Shown here piece after piece: positions 44,782 through 54,128 of a stretch of 64,000 nt of DNA. The notes under the pieces were generated by a model, which was given only the letters and a program-made list of their open reading frames with translations, was not told where the DNA came from and ran no database searches. Source of the stretch: a candidate division KSB1 bacterium (GTDB lineage Bacteria; Zhuqueibacterota; Zhuqueibacteria; Residuimicrobiales; Krinioviventaceae); NCBI GenBank assembly GCA_034521575.1, contig JAXHMJ010000005.1, forward strand, positions 310,001 to 374,000. Reading direction: 5' to 3'. How positions within the stretch are numbered: the stretch's first letter is position 1; the number at the start of each line of letters is the position of its first letter. Made by a program: the position numbers and the translations under genes.

Positions 44782-45762
44782 ATGCAGGTTATCCATTCGC
44801 TGATCAAAAGAATGCAAAAACAGCATATTCTTGTTCTGGGCGATGTCATGCTGGACCAGTTTATATACGGTCATGTCAATCGCATCTCACCGGAAGCGCC
44901 GGTCCCGGTGGTGCATGTGCACCGTGAAGCCGCATACCCCGGCGGTGCTGCCAACGTAGCGCGCAACCTGTCGGAATTCGGGATTTCCGCCACGATCAGC
45001 GGCCTGATCGGCAATGACGCCAACGGGGGGACCCTGCAGAGCGTCTTGAGCGGCAGTGGAATCTCCATTAACGGTCTGCATCAAATCGAGAATTTTCAAA
45101 CCATCGTAAAAACACGCATCATTGCCCGGCATCAGCAGGTGGTTCGCGTGGACCGGGAACAAAAGCACCAACTGAATCCTGACGTTATCAGAACCTTTGA
45201 CAAATCACTTGAGCAGCTGATCGCCTCGATCGATGCGGTCATCATTGAAGATTACGGCAAGGGATTCATTGTCCAGAACCTGGTGGAACGGGTGCTGCAT
45301 CACGCCAAAAAGCACAGTAAAATCGTTACCGTGGATCCAAATCCCAACAATCCATTGAAATGGAAAGGCGCCACGCTGATCAAACCCAACCGCAACGAGG
45401 CTTTGCACTGCGCCGGTGTGCCTGTCGATCAGCCGTTCATCGAATGGGAACAGGTCGGCAAAACACTGCGCAAAAAATGGCAGGTGGATGAAACCCTGAT
45501 CACGCTGGGAGAAGAAGGCCTGATATATGCCAATGCCACAGACCCGGTTTATCATTCAGCCACCAAGGCCAAGGATGTCTATGACGTCTCCGGGGCCGGG
45601 GATACGGTCATTGCATTTTTCACAGCCGCATGCGCTGCCGGCATTGCGCGCACCCAGGCGGCCGAACTCGCCAATCATGCCGCAGGCGTGGTGGTCGGCA
45701 AAGTCGGAACCGCCACGGTGACCCCGGAAGAATTAATCGAGAGCTTTAACTCGCATGAATAA
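44782..45762 (+). CDS. rfaE1: D-glycero-β-D-manno-heptose-7-phosphate kinase
   Basis: A 326-residue ribokinase-fold enzyme of the HldE N-terminal type. VLGDVMLDQFIYG, PEAPVPVVHV and YPGGAANVARNL bind the sugar, KTRIIARHQQVVRVDRE is the lid region, and DVSGAGDTVIAFFTAA carries the catalytic Asp. No adenylyltransferase domain is fused, so a separate rfaE2 is expected elsewhere. It makes heptose 1,7-bisphosphate for the LPS core, implying a Gram-negative envelope. The stop overlaps gmhB by eight bases. Confidence 0.93.
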   Translation: MQVIHSLIKRMQKQHILVLGDVMLDQFIYGHVNRISPEAPVPVVHVHREAAYPGGAANVARNLSEFGISATISGLIGNDANGGTLQSVLSGSGISINGLHQIENFQTIVKTRIIARHQQVVRVDREQKHQLNPDVIRTFDKSLEQLIASIDAVIIEDYGKGFIVQNLVERVLHHAKKHSKIVTVDPNPNNPLKWKGATLIKPNRNEALHCAGVPVDQPFIEWEQVGKTLRKKWQVDETLITLGEEGLIYANATDPVYHSATKAKDVYDVSGAGDTVIAFFTAACAAGIARTQAAELANHAAGVVVGKVGTATVTPEELIESFNSHE

Positions 45763-46282
45763 AGCTGTATTTTTCGACAGGGACGATACAATTATTGAAA
45801 ACGTCCCGTATAACGGTGATCCGGCCCGGGTCAACCTGCTGCCGGGCGCACGCCGGGCGCTGCAGCGCTGCCGGGACGCCGGATTCCTGTTGTTTATTGT
45901 TTCCAATCAATCCGGGGTAGGCCGCGGATACATCAGCAAAGATCAGGTGCATGCGGTCAACCGGGAAATGATCCGGCAGCTGGGAGAACATTTTTTCAAA
46001 GACATTTACATGTGCTATGACGATCCTACCGTACAGCAAAACGGCTGCCGAAAACCCTCCCCCGCCCTGATCGAACAGGCGGCGGCCGATTATGACATTG
46101 ATCTCACCCGGTCATTTATGGTGGGAGATGCGGACTCGGACATCCAGGCCGGACAACGCGCCGGCTGCCGGACCGTCAGACTGGTGCAGGCATTCAGCCT
46201 TTCTTCATCCGACTCGGCGCCCTCTTCCTTTACGGCTTCCAGCCTGATCCAGACGGTTGACTGGATACTGGAACAGTCCTGA
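45755..46282 (+). CDS. gmhB: D-glycero-D-manno-heptose 1,7-bisphosphate 7-phosphatase
   Basis: A 175-residue HAD phosphatase. FFDRDDTIIE holds the DxD nucleophile and acid, IVSNQSGVGRGY the second motif, CRKPSPALIEQA the conserved Lys, and FMVGDADSDIQAGQRAG the metal Asp pair. The usual DRDGT is DRDDT here, a conservative change beside the catalytic pair. It removes the 7-phosphate after rfaE1, which it overlaps, so the two form a coupled pair. Confidence 0.92.
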   Translation: MNKAVFFDRDDTIIENVPYNGDPARVNLLPGARRALQRCRDAGFLLFIVSNQSGVGRGYISKDQVHAVNREMIRQLGEHFFKDIYMCYDDPTVQQNGCRKPSPALIEQAAADYDIDLTRSFMVGDADSDIQAGQRAGCRTVRLVQAFSLSSSDSAPSSFTASSLIQTVDWILEQS

Positions 46283-46359
46283 CATTTATTATCTTGACTT
46301 TGTGCTTATAAACTGTTATTATATGTTGTATCAATTATTTACCAATATGCGGGGTCAAG

Positions 46360-47697
46360 ATGTTAAAAACACCATTATTTATGCTGCTCCTGTGTATGTC
46401 CGTTTTCGCACAGGACATACCGGCTGGTAAAGACGCCCTGGGCACCCGATCCTACAGTGATTTTGAAAAACCTGAAACCTGTTACAGCTGTCACACGGAT
46501 ATTTACATGCAGTGGCGGCAGGCCATGATGTCTCAGGCCTACACACACCACTGGGACGAAATCGAATATTTCGATCTGGCGGTGGCGCACGCTGAAAAAG
46601 TACCCGAGTTAAAAGAGGCTGTTGACGGCTGCAACGGCTGTCATACTCCCATGGCCTATCTGGCCGGAGATGTCACACCCCCGCGGCCTTCGGAAGGCTC
46701 GCGTGCCAACGAAAGTGTGAACTGCGATGTGTGCCACACCATTGTCGGATTTAAAGGCGATGTGCCCTTTAATTTCAGTTACCAGTCCGATCCCGGACGT
46801 GTCAAATACGGCAGCAAACCCGGACAGGAATCACCGCACCACGAGACCCAGGAAATGTCCCTGTACGGCACCACAGAATACTGCGGCAATTGCCACAATG
46901 AAAAAAGTCCGTTCGGCGTATGGGTAAAATCCACACAGCTTGAGTGGAAAGAAGGCCCGTATGGTCAGGACAACGTACCGTGCCAGCAATGCCACATGCC
47001 CAAAGCCAGAGGCCGCAGCGCCAAGATGGCCCAGGAAAGCATGGTGGCTCAGCATTTGTTTCACGGGGCGCATTCACCCGGCAAAGTATACGGTTCTATC
47101 GAATTGAGAATGCACCCGGAACGACGGGAACTGATGTACGATGAAGCAGTGGTGCTCAAGGTACAGCTGTTTAACGGCAAAGCCGGACATAAAATCCCCA
47201 CGGGTTCTGTAGAAGACCGCATCATGTGGCTGCATGTGACCGCCACGGATTCAAAAGGCAAGACTTACCACCTGCCGGTTGATGAAAAAGGGTTTGAGGG
47301 TGAAGAATACACGATTGCCGCGGATGTACTCGCCTATCAGGATATGGGCGTGCCGCTCGGTAAACCGGATTTCAAAGGCGTACAGCGGGACGGGGTTCCC
47401 ATCGGCGACCGCATTTTCCGTATGCCGTATTTTGATCCACAGGGACGCATGACCATCATGCAGTGGAACACCGATTCGCTCGGTGTCGATTACCGTATCG
47501 GTCCACGCGAGACCAAGATCGAAACCTACACCTGGCTGCTGCCGCGGGATATCCCGCTGGGCAAGATAACATTCAACGCCAGGCTGAATTATCAGAAACT
47601 GGTCAAACCGGTGGCGGATTTTCTGAATGTTCCCGCTGATGAGAGTGAAATGATGACCATCAATACCACGACCACGTGGGTAGAAATTTATGATTAG
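46360..47697 (+). CDS. Pentaheme c-type cytochrome
   Basis: A 445-residue secreted protein, signal peptide about 1-18 (FMLLLCMSVFAQ). Five CxxCH heme sites: CYSCH, CNGCH, CDVCH, CGNCH and CQQCH, all in the first ~220 residues, resembling the cytochrome c554/nitrite-reductase-like fold. The C-terminal half (about 245-445) is β-rich without hemes. Located in the periplasm or on the outer surface. Twenty bases before a gene for a heme-bearing barrel-like protein, so the pair probably moves electrons across the outer membrane. Physiological donor and acceptor unknown. Confidence 0.88.
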   Translation: MLKTPLFMLLLCMSVFAQDIPAGKDALGTRSYSDFEKPETCYSCHTDIYMQWRQAMMSQAYTHHWDEIEYFDLAVAHAEKVPELKEAVDGCNGCHTPMAYLAGDVTPPRPSEGSRANESVNCDVCHTIVGFKGDVPFNFSYQSDPGRVKYGSKPGQESPHHETQEMSLYGTTEYCGNCHNEKSPFGVWVKSTQLEWKEGPYGQDNVPCQQCHMPKARGRSAKMAQESMVAQHLFHGAHSPGKVYGSIELRMHPERRELMYDEAVVLKVQLFNGKAGHKIPTGSVEDRIMWLHVTATDSKGKTYHLPVDEKGFEGEEYTIAADVLAYQDMGVPLGKPDFKGVQRDGVPIGDRIFRMPYFDPQGRMTIMQWNTDSLGVDYRIGPRETKIETYTWLLPRDIPLGKITFNARLNYQKLVKPVADFLNVPADESEMMTINTTTTWVEIYD

Positions 47698-47716
47698 ATA
47701 AACAAAGGGAGTAACC

Positions 47717-48940
47717 ATGCGACATTTTACATCTATTACTCTGTGGATTGTAGTTGTCCTGATATTATTATCGGCCAGCATTGATGTCCAGGCCGTACCG
47801 GCCTTTGCACGCAAATACCGTTTATCCTGCAACACCTGTCATAATCCGTTTCCGCGCTTAAAACCCTACGGGGATGACTTTGCCGGAGCCGGATTTATCC
47901 TGCAAGAAGAAGAAAGTGAACGCGATTATGTGACGGCCGGCGACAGTCTGCTGTGGCTGAACCGTGATTTTCCCCTCGCGGCGCGCGTTGATGCCTACGG
48001 TGTCTATGACCAGGAACATGACGTGGAAACCGATCTGCAGACCCCGTTCGGCGTCAAACTGATGTCCGGCGGCACCCTGTACAAAAGCATCGGCTATTAT
48101 TTCTATTTCTACATGTCGGAGCGCGGCGAGGTGGCCGGAATTGAAGACGCCTATATCCACTTTGACAATGTACTCAAAACCAATCTGGATGTGATGGTGG
48201 GACAGTTCCAGACCTCGGACCCGTTGATGAAACGCGAATTGCGTCTGACCTATGAAGATTATATGATCTATACCAACAAAGTCGGGCTTTCCCGCACCGA
48301 TCTCACTTATGACCGCGGTGTCATGTTGGCATACAGCGTTGAACAGACCGGCACGGACCTGATCGGTATGATCGTCAACGGAAACGGCAAGGTGGAGGCC
48401 GGAGAGGATCACAAATTTGACATTGATTCCAATAAAAACATCGGACTCCGGATCAATCAGGGTATCGGCGAGATCGGATCGCTGGGATTTTTCTACTACC
48501 AGGGGGCTGAACGCGGCTCATCCATCGGACAATGGGTTGAAAACAAAGTCACTTTTATGGGACCCGATATGACCCTGAGCGTCGGACCGCTGGATTTTAC
48601 CGGACAATATCTGCTGCGCAAGGACAGCGCACCCACTTATAATCTGTACAATATCAGCGATATCGAAACAAGCGGTATTGTCGCCGAGCTCATCTATGCG
48701 CCGCGTCTGGACCGGTCGCGCTGGTATTTCACCGCTTTGTATAACAAAGTAGACTCGAATCTGGATAATTTGGATCCAATGGTCCTCAACGATGCAGCCA
48801 TACACACGCTGGGCTATGAAACCGCCTCACTGAGCGCAACCTGGCTGTTTGCACGCAATCTCCGGCTCATCGGGGAATACCGTTATGATTTGCATAACGA
48901 AAAACATCGATTTATCCTCGGATGTGTGAGCGGATTTTAG
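47717..48940 (+). CDS. Outer-membrane barrel-like protein with one c-type heme motif
   Basis: A 407-residue secreted protein. Signal peptide (about 8-27, ending VQA), then LSCNTCHNPFPRLKPYGDDF, a single CxxCH near the N-terminus, followed by about sixteen amphipathic β-strands (for example KSIGYYFYFYMSERGEV) and a terminal aromatic (SGF), typical of outer-membrane barrels. Coupled to the pentaheme cytochrome, this gives a plausible two-component porin-cytochrome conduit, smaller than the classical MtrAB type. A strong terminator follows. Electron-transfer function is inference. Confidence 0.8.
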   Translation: MRHFTSITLWIVVVLILLSASIDVQAVPAFARKYRLSCNTCHNPFPRLKPYGDDFAGAGFILQEEESERDYVTAGDSLLWLNRDFPLAARVDAYGVYDQEHDVETDLQTPFGVKLMSGGTLYKSIGYYFYFYMSERGEVAGIEDAYIHFDNVLKTNLDVMVGQFQTSDPLMKRELRLTYEDYMIYTNKVGLSRTDLTYDRGVMLAYSVEQTGTDLIGMIVNGNGKVEAGEDHKFDIDSNKNIGLRINQGIGEIGSLGFFYYQGAERGSSIGQWVENKVTFMGPDMTLSVGPLDFTGQYLLRKDSAPTYNLYNISDIETSGIVAELIYAPRLDRSRWYFTALYNKVDSNLDNLDPMVLNDAAIHTLGYETASLSATWLFARNLRLIGEYRYDLHNEKHRFILGCVSGF

Positions 48941-48962
48941 CCAACTCCACAATAAACGGTTT

Positions 48963-48993
48963 AAAAGCCGGGTCGATCACCCGGCTTTTTTTT
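48963..48993 (+). terminator. Rho-independent terminator
   Basis: AAAGCCGGGT and ACCCGGCTTT form a stem with a five- to six-base loop, followed by eight Ts, about 22 bases after the barrel gene's stop. Confidence 0.92.
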
Positions 48994-49165
48994 ATGTACA
49001 AACAATCGAATATGCTGATCATTTAATCGTACGAAATATTTGGATTTTTAATATTGGATTCGCATCTCGTCAGGTCTTTAGAATCCTGGCGGCAAGGTTC
49101 CCCTAATCATTTCGGGGTTTAATTTCCAGCCCCACATCGTCCATGTTGTATATCGTAAAAGTCTC

Positions 49166-50395
49166 TCAGGGATTCTCATCCACATCCGGCAGATCTTCTT
49201 CAGATACGGAATATTGAAAGCGCCGTATTCGGTCTTTGCCGCTTTCCAGCACATAAATAATATTTTCAGCAGCCATAATACCACGCGCATCGGTAAAACG
49301 GGCAGTGGCCAGACCTTTTTCGCCCAGATCCGCCAAGGCGCCGGACTTTTCAAATTTGAAAACCTGTTTCTGCTCTGCATCGACCACAAAGATATTATTA
49401 TCATCGTCCAGGGCCAGATCGTATGGCGATTTAAATCGGCCCAAATCCATAATTTCATCCTGATAGAGCACAAATTCAGATGCAAAAGTTCCGGCGAGCA
49501 GTTTCTGAACGCGAAAGTTACCGCCCAGTTGTGTAAAATACAGATTGCCCAGATCATCCACTATGCATCCCTGCGGATCAAAAGCCGTACCCGCACCGGA
49601 TCCGGCTGTCACCACTTTATTCACCAAGACTCCTGCATACTGCATGACAATATTACCGAATTGGTTGCGGAATGCCGCTTTGGGGATCAATCCGATTTGC
49701 AGAATTTTATCTTTAGTTGATTCGGTTGCATAGACCAACCCTGATCCAAAGCTTCCGGCCGCCACATCATTGATCTGCGCCTGACTCTGTTCATCGGCAA
49801 AAAAGGGATACATCCGGCGGGCATTTTCAATCGCCTGATCGTCTTTTTTAAAGACATATCTCCGAATTTGAGGCAGCTGAGCATCGCTGTGCACAGCCAG
49901 ATCGATATAGGCGTCCAGAGTCATCTCATATGCACTGTCCTGTTGACTGTCATAAACAACCACATCACGGGCGATTGAATCCAGTTGAGCATAATTCAAA
50001 TACTGGTTCCAGCACCATATTTGGTTGGTTCCGTTTGTGATCAGAACATTCAGTTTGCTGTCCACGCACACGCCCTGGGGGTGCGGCACTTCATCCAGCC
50101 CGTCCAGGCCGTCACGCTGCAGCAGTGCTCCGGCTTTGGTCATCACAACGATATTGTCATTTCCCTCATCAGCGACAAAAATCAATCCGTCCGGCCCCAT
50201 GCTGATATCGACGGGATGATTGAAAGAATAGCCCAGCGCTGAAGCATCCCATACCGGAAAGAGCTCGACATAGCTGGTATCATTGGCGCCAAATGAAGCA
50301 GAATCGCCGGCAGGCGCGGGCAGGGGCATTTTATCATATTCACAGGCCACAAATACGGCACAGGCCATCAATAAATATTTGACTTTACGAAACAA
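49166..50395 (-). CDS. NHL-repeat β-propeller lipoprotein
   Basis: A 409-residue lipoprotein (signal MFRKVKYLLMACAVFVAC, so Cys at about 18). Repeated blades: NHPVDISMGPDGLIFVADEG, HPQGVCVDSKLNVLIT, DPQGCIVDDLGNLYF, SPYDLALDDDNNIFVVDAE and FTDARGIMAAENIIYVL, an NHL propeller. These bind other surface components or carbohydrates. It is last in the minus-strand set starting at 60637 and follows the PorV-like gene by 15 bases. Probably on the cell surface; its ligand is unknown. Confidence 0.82.
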   Translation of the reverse strand: MFRKVKYLLMACAVFVACEYDKMPLPAPAGDSASFGANDTSYVELFPVWDASALGYSFNHPVDISMGPDGLIFVADEGNDNIVVMTKAGALLQRDGLDGLDEVPHPQGVCVDSKLNVLITNGTNQIWCWNQYLNYAQLDSIARDVVVYDSQQDSAYEMTLDAYIDLAVHSDAQLPQIRRYVFKKDDQAIENARRMYPFFADEQSQAQINDVAAGSFGSGLVYATESTKDKILQIGLIPKAAFRNQFGNIVMQYAGVLVNKVVTAGSGAGTAFDPQGCIVDDLGNLYFTQLGGNFRVQKLLAGTFASEFVLYQDEIMDLGRFKSPYDLALDDDNNIFVVDAEQKQVFKFEKSGALADLGEKGLATARFTDARGIMAAENIIYVLESGKDRIRRFQYSVSEEDLPDVDENP

Positions 50396-50410
50396 ATCTC
50401 GAATCCTTGC

Positions 50411-51397
50411 TTATAATTCAAATCTAAAGGTGAATTGCTGTGTGGAACTCAAATATGTATAATCCGCGTAGGAATAATCGATTTTGGCGGTTTTGCCGAA
50501 AACCGTAACACGAAATCCGGCCCCGAACGTCCAGTTATTGGAATCGGAATTGCTCAAATAGCCGGATCGAAGATTAAAATGCTCAAACGCCTGATATTCG
50601 ACGCCGATCACATAATTTTCAGCGTCATCCATCGGATGGTCCATCTGGAACGAGCCGGTAAATGTATGCTCACCCACTGAATAGACATCCATCGCCACAC
50701 CCAGACTGAAAATGGTCGGCGGTGAAAAGGCTTCATAACTCGACTCGCTGGTTCCGATTTTTTCACGGCGTTCATAAGAACCTGCCGGACGCAAATCGTT
50801 ACCGAAATTCCGCATACAGGCGGCCAGTCGCAATGTTTTATAGCCTGTCCAGTAATAGGTGCCAAAGTCGAATAATATACCGTCCATAACCAGATCGTCC
50901 AGTTGTTCTCGCACATATTTTCCACTAATCCCGAAAGAAAAGCGGTCAGTCATGCGAATGGATACGCCAAGTCCGGTCATCATATCATAATAGCTGAAAT
51001 ATTCGCCATTGCCGTAAGGATGATACTCTGTGGTGACGGGCATATCAGCGAGGTGCAGATAACCGACAAACGCACCCAGTGCAATATTCGAGTTCACCTG
51101 ATGCACATAACCCAAATATTCTGAATCCACATCCAAAAGCCAGTCTGTATGCGAAACCATAATCTCGTTGCTGTTCACCTGTACCAATCCGGCAGGATTC
51201 CAGTAAAGAGAAGACGCATCATTGGACATGGCGACAAACGCACCTCCCATGGATACGGCCCGGGCGCCCACACCGATTTTCAAATAGGTCATAGCAGACG
51301 TGCCGGCGCGCTGTTCGCCGAGTTCGGGGAGTAAACTCTGCCCGAAAACAGGACAGACGATGATAAATAAAAGTAATACAGATAATTTTCTTTGCAT
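50411..51397 (-). CDS. PorV/PorQ-family outer-membrane protein
   Basis: A 328-residue secreted β-barrel-like protein with signal peptide (LSVLLLFIIVCPVFG). The N-terminal AGTSAMTYLKIGVGARAVSMG and WNPAGL segments are the hallmark of the PorV/PorQ (UPF0164) family, used in FCB-group outer membranes and in type IX secretion. The C-terminal strand FTFRFEL ends in an aromatic-like pattern. ATG at 51397 chosen as it starts the signal peptide; 51427 is too long. Only 14 bases from the TonB receptor, so they are likely partners at the outer membrane. Confidence 0.85.
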   Translation of the reverse strand: MQRKLSVLLLFIIVCPVFGQSLLPELGEQRAGTSAMTYLKIGVGARAVSMGGAFVAMSNDASSLYWNPAGLVQVNSNEIMVSHTDWLLDVDSEYLGYVHQVNSNIALGAFVGYLHLADMPVTTEYHPYGNGEYFSYYDMMTGLGVSIRMTDRFSFGISGKYVREQLDDLVMDGILFDFGTYYWTGYKTLRLAACMRNFGNDLRPAGSYERREKIGTSESSYEAFSPPTIFSLGVAMDVYSVGEHTFTGSFQMDHPMDDAENYVIGVEYQAFEHFNLRSGYLSNSDSNNWTFGAGFRVTVFGKTAKIDYSYADYTYLSSTQQFTFRFEL

Positions 51398-51410
51398 AAT
51401 ACCAATTCCG

Positions 51411-54125
51411 TTAAAAACGTATACCAATTCCGGTTAACACACGACGCGGCCAGTTGTAGCGGGCCGGATTATCGGGCGGCAGATCGAACGGGTCATCATA
51501 CCATGTTTTGGGGATGATATCGCCGGGTTCATAAGGCCTTCCGGTAGCCGGATTGATGATTCGCGGGATTTTTGCATTGAATACGTTTTGTGCTTCGATA
51601 AAGAAAGACAATGCCGTACCGGCAAAATCAAAATTTTTGTAAAATTTAATATCTGTGCGCATCCAGGGATCCGAAATACTGCCGTATCTGTCTTTTTCGT
51701 AAATATGGTTTTCCACATCCACTAATTGCGTATAGCGTTTCCCGGATTCAACTTCCCAGCGCAGGGATATGCCCCAATTTGCCGGAACAGGAATTCCGAA
51801 CAATCGCACATTTGAACCTTTGGGCATATCAAAGTAAAGGTCTGTTGAGAAACGATACGGGCGGTCCCAGCTCAAACGGCTTTCCCGCAGCGGTTTCTCC
51901 GAAACCTTGCCGGCGGCAACCAGCAGATTGGTGTTTGGCGTTGAACTTTTGCCCGTGGCCACAGCATAGGTGAAATCAATATTACCGCTCAGGTATTTCG
52001 AATAGCGGCGTCTAAACCGCAGTTCCACACCGCGTGAACGAGCGTAATCCATGTTCACGTACATGAGAAAACTGATATTGCCGTATCTGGGACTGAATTT
52101 ACTGATACGGGTCGACGTCGGATAATCAAACATATCCTTGTAATAGGCTTTGATCTCTATGGTCTGATTGGCATTAAACCTGTGTTTGAGCCCGAGTTCA
52201 TAAGCAACCGTGGTTGTAGGGTCCAGATTGGGATTGCCGAACAACTGGTAGGTTGCTTCAGACGTTGATTTCAGTTTTGCATAAACATATTGTCCCTTGG
52301 GCTTTTGGGAAAAATGTCCATAATACAGGTACAGCACATCGTTATCGGTAACCGGGTGTGATATACCCAGTCTGGGACTCAAATGACTCTTGCCGCGCAT
52401 GCCAAAGAGTTCAAACGTCTCATTGTTGTACTTTTTCCGGGCTTGCTCTGTGATGATCACAGTTTCCGGGTCCCGGACCGCATTATCCACATATTCACCG
52501 GGGAACCAGTAATCATAGCGCAGTCCAATATTGACAATCATGCCCGAATAGGTAATGCGGTCCTGAATATAAAACGCACCGTCATTTGGATAAACACGGA
52601 AAAAATCATGGTTGCGTCCCAGTCCGGTTTCGCCATACCAGGGCGCGTTGATGTCAATGACCTGCATATCCGTATAGCGCGAGTGCAGTCCAAATTTGAT
52701 TTGATGCCGGTCGTTGGGCTGGGTCGTGATATTGGCTTTCAGCTGATAATTATCACTAAAATAATCATACCAGTTTTCCGCATCGCCGGTATCCCAGAAT
52801 CCGTCTCCGTATCGGGTCTGGATATTACCGCGGCTGTCCGGTGTATAGGTAATCGGCTGGAGATCGAGGTGCTGATCATAGTCGCTCCAGTGTTTATTCC
52901 GAACCGCAGAATGCAGGCTGGTATAAAAACGGGAAAACATGACCTTGTAATATGTCTTCGAAGACAATGTATGCGTCCACTGCAGAGTAGCCAGATTGGC
53001 TTCCTTGGTAAAGGTATTATAATGATCGAGGTTCTGCTGAAATTCATAAGGATAACCGCGGTTACCGCTGATATGCGGCATAAAATACCCCTGATTGATG
53101 TTCAGAGAACGATCATAGGACATCACAAATTTCATACCGGGTTTGATATACCAGCTCAACTTGCCGAGCAAATGCCAGTCATTTTCTTCCCGTGGTGCAA
53201 ACTGCTTAAAATCCGGGTTAGACGGATACAGTTTATCAGCCTGAGGCAAGTAAGAATCTCTGATGCGGCCATAGCCGCTGACAAAGAAGGACAGATCACC
53301 GGGCAGGTCCAAACCGATGTTCTCCAGAGCTCCGGTGATGGGTTCCGGTCCGCCGAGATTGAACTGCAGTCCATCTGTGTTATAGCTCTCCCACAAACCG
53401 GAGACGACATTATCGGATTTATAAGACAACCCGCCGGTATAGGTATCGGTACCCTCTTTGGTCTCAATATCAATAATGCCGGACATGGCCTGTCCGTATT
53501 CTGCATTATAGCCGCCGGTGATCACTTTGAGTTCCTTGATCGAGGCAGCATTGACATACAGGGTGTTGGAATAGCCGGAAAGCGGGTCCTTGATAGACTG
53601 ACCATCAATAATATACATACTCTCATCAGCCCGGCCACCGCGGATGTGTATTTTATTGTCCTGCATCACCACACCCAGCTGGTCTTTAACCAGATCCTCA
53701 ACGTTTTCCACGACCTTTTGTTCGATTTCCTGAGACGAAAGTCGCTGCTGAGAAGCGGTCACATCCGTTTCCAGCAGAGGCTTTTCACCGACAACCTGTA
53801 CATCCTGTCCCAGAGCCAGAACCGTGGGCTGGAGCGCAAAATTTACCTCTATTTTTTCCGACAGCCTGACCCGCACTCCGGTTTTGAGCTGTACGGTATA
53901 CCCCATCATGGAGGCCTTGATATCATAATCGCCGGGAGTCAATCCCGTAATTTTATATCGGCCGTCGGCGCCGGTGGCTGCGCCCTTGTAGGTGCCGGGG
54001 ACTAGAACATTGACGCCCGGCAGTGATTCTCCAGTTTCCTTGTCTGTAATATGTCCGGTAATGGTGGTGGTTTGCGACCATAACGTACCGGCCAGAAACA
54101 ATGCAACTAAAAATTTAAAATTCAT
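51411..54125 (-). CDS. TonB-dependent receptor with CarboxypepD-like domain
   Basis: A 904-residue outer-membrane receptor. After the signal peptide (to about 18), TTTITGHITDKETGESLPGVNV opens a carboxypeptidase-regulatory-like β-sandwich (about 22-100). The plug follows (EIEQKVVENVEDLVKDQLGV, then IHIRGGRADESMYIIDG), then a 22-strand barrel ending GIGIRF. The NVED-LV plug and RGGRADE motif are typical of SusC-like receptors. It imports large or scarce ligands using TonB energy. No SusD is adjacent; the PorV-like and lipoprotein neighbours may replace it. Ligand unknown. Confidence 0.9.
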   Translation of the reverse strand: MNFKFLVALFLAGTLWSQTTTITGHITDKETGESLPGVNVLVPGTYKGAATGADGRYKITGLTPGDYDIKASMMGYTVQLKTGVRVRLSEKIEVNFALQPTVLALGQDVQVVGEKPLLETDVTASQQRLSSQEIEQKVVENVEDLVKDQLGVVMQDNKIHIRGGRADESMYIIDGQSIKDPLSGYSNTLYVNAASIKELKVITGGYNAEYGQAMSGIIDIETKEGTDTYTGGLSYKSDNVVSGLWESYNTDGLQFNLGGPEPITGALENIGLDLPGDLSFFVSGYGRIRDSYLPQADKLYPSNPDFKQFAPREENDWHLLGKLSWYIKPGMKFVMSYDRSLNINQGYFMPHISGNRGYPYEFQQNLDHYNTFTKEANLATLQWTHTLSSKTYYKVMFSRFYTSLHSAVRNKHWSDYDQHLDLQPITYTPDSRGNIQTRYGDGFWDTGDAENWYDYFSDNYQLKANITTQPNDRHQIKFGLHSRYTDMQVIDINAPWYGETGLGRNHDFFRVYPNDGAFYIQDRITYSGMIVNIGLRYDYWFPGEYVDNAVRDPETVIITEQARKKYNNETFELFGMRGKSHLSPRLGISHPVTDNDVLYLYYGHFSQKPKGQYVYAKLKSTSEATYQLFGNPNLDPTTTVAYELGLKHRFNANQTIEIKAYYKDMFDYPTSTRISKFSPRYGNISFLMYVNMDYARSRGVELRFRRRYSKYLSGNIDFTYAVATGKSSTPNTNLLVAAGKVSEKPLRESRLSWDRPYRFSTDLYFDMPKGSNVRLFGIPVPANWGISLRWEVESGKRYTQLVDVENHIYEKDRYGSISDPWMRTDIKFYKNFDFAGTALSFFIEAQNVFNAKIPRIINPATGRPYEPGDIIPKTWYDDPFDLPPDNPARYNWPRRVLTGIGIRF

Positions 54126-54128
54126 TGA

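Noticed and set aside
52383-54005. 540-codon plus-strand open frame
   Set aside because: Antisense shadow of the TonB receptor; no ribosome-binding site or domain, while the opposite strand is a complete receptor.
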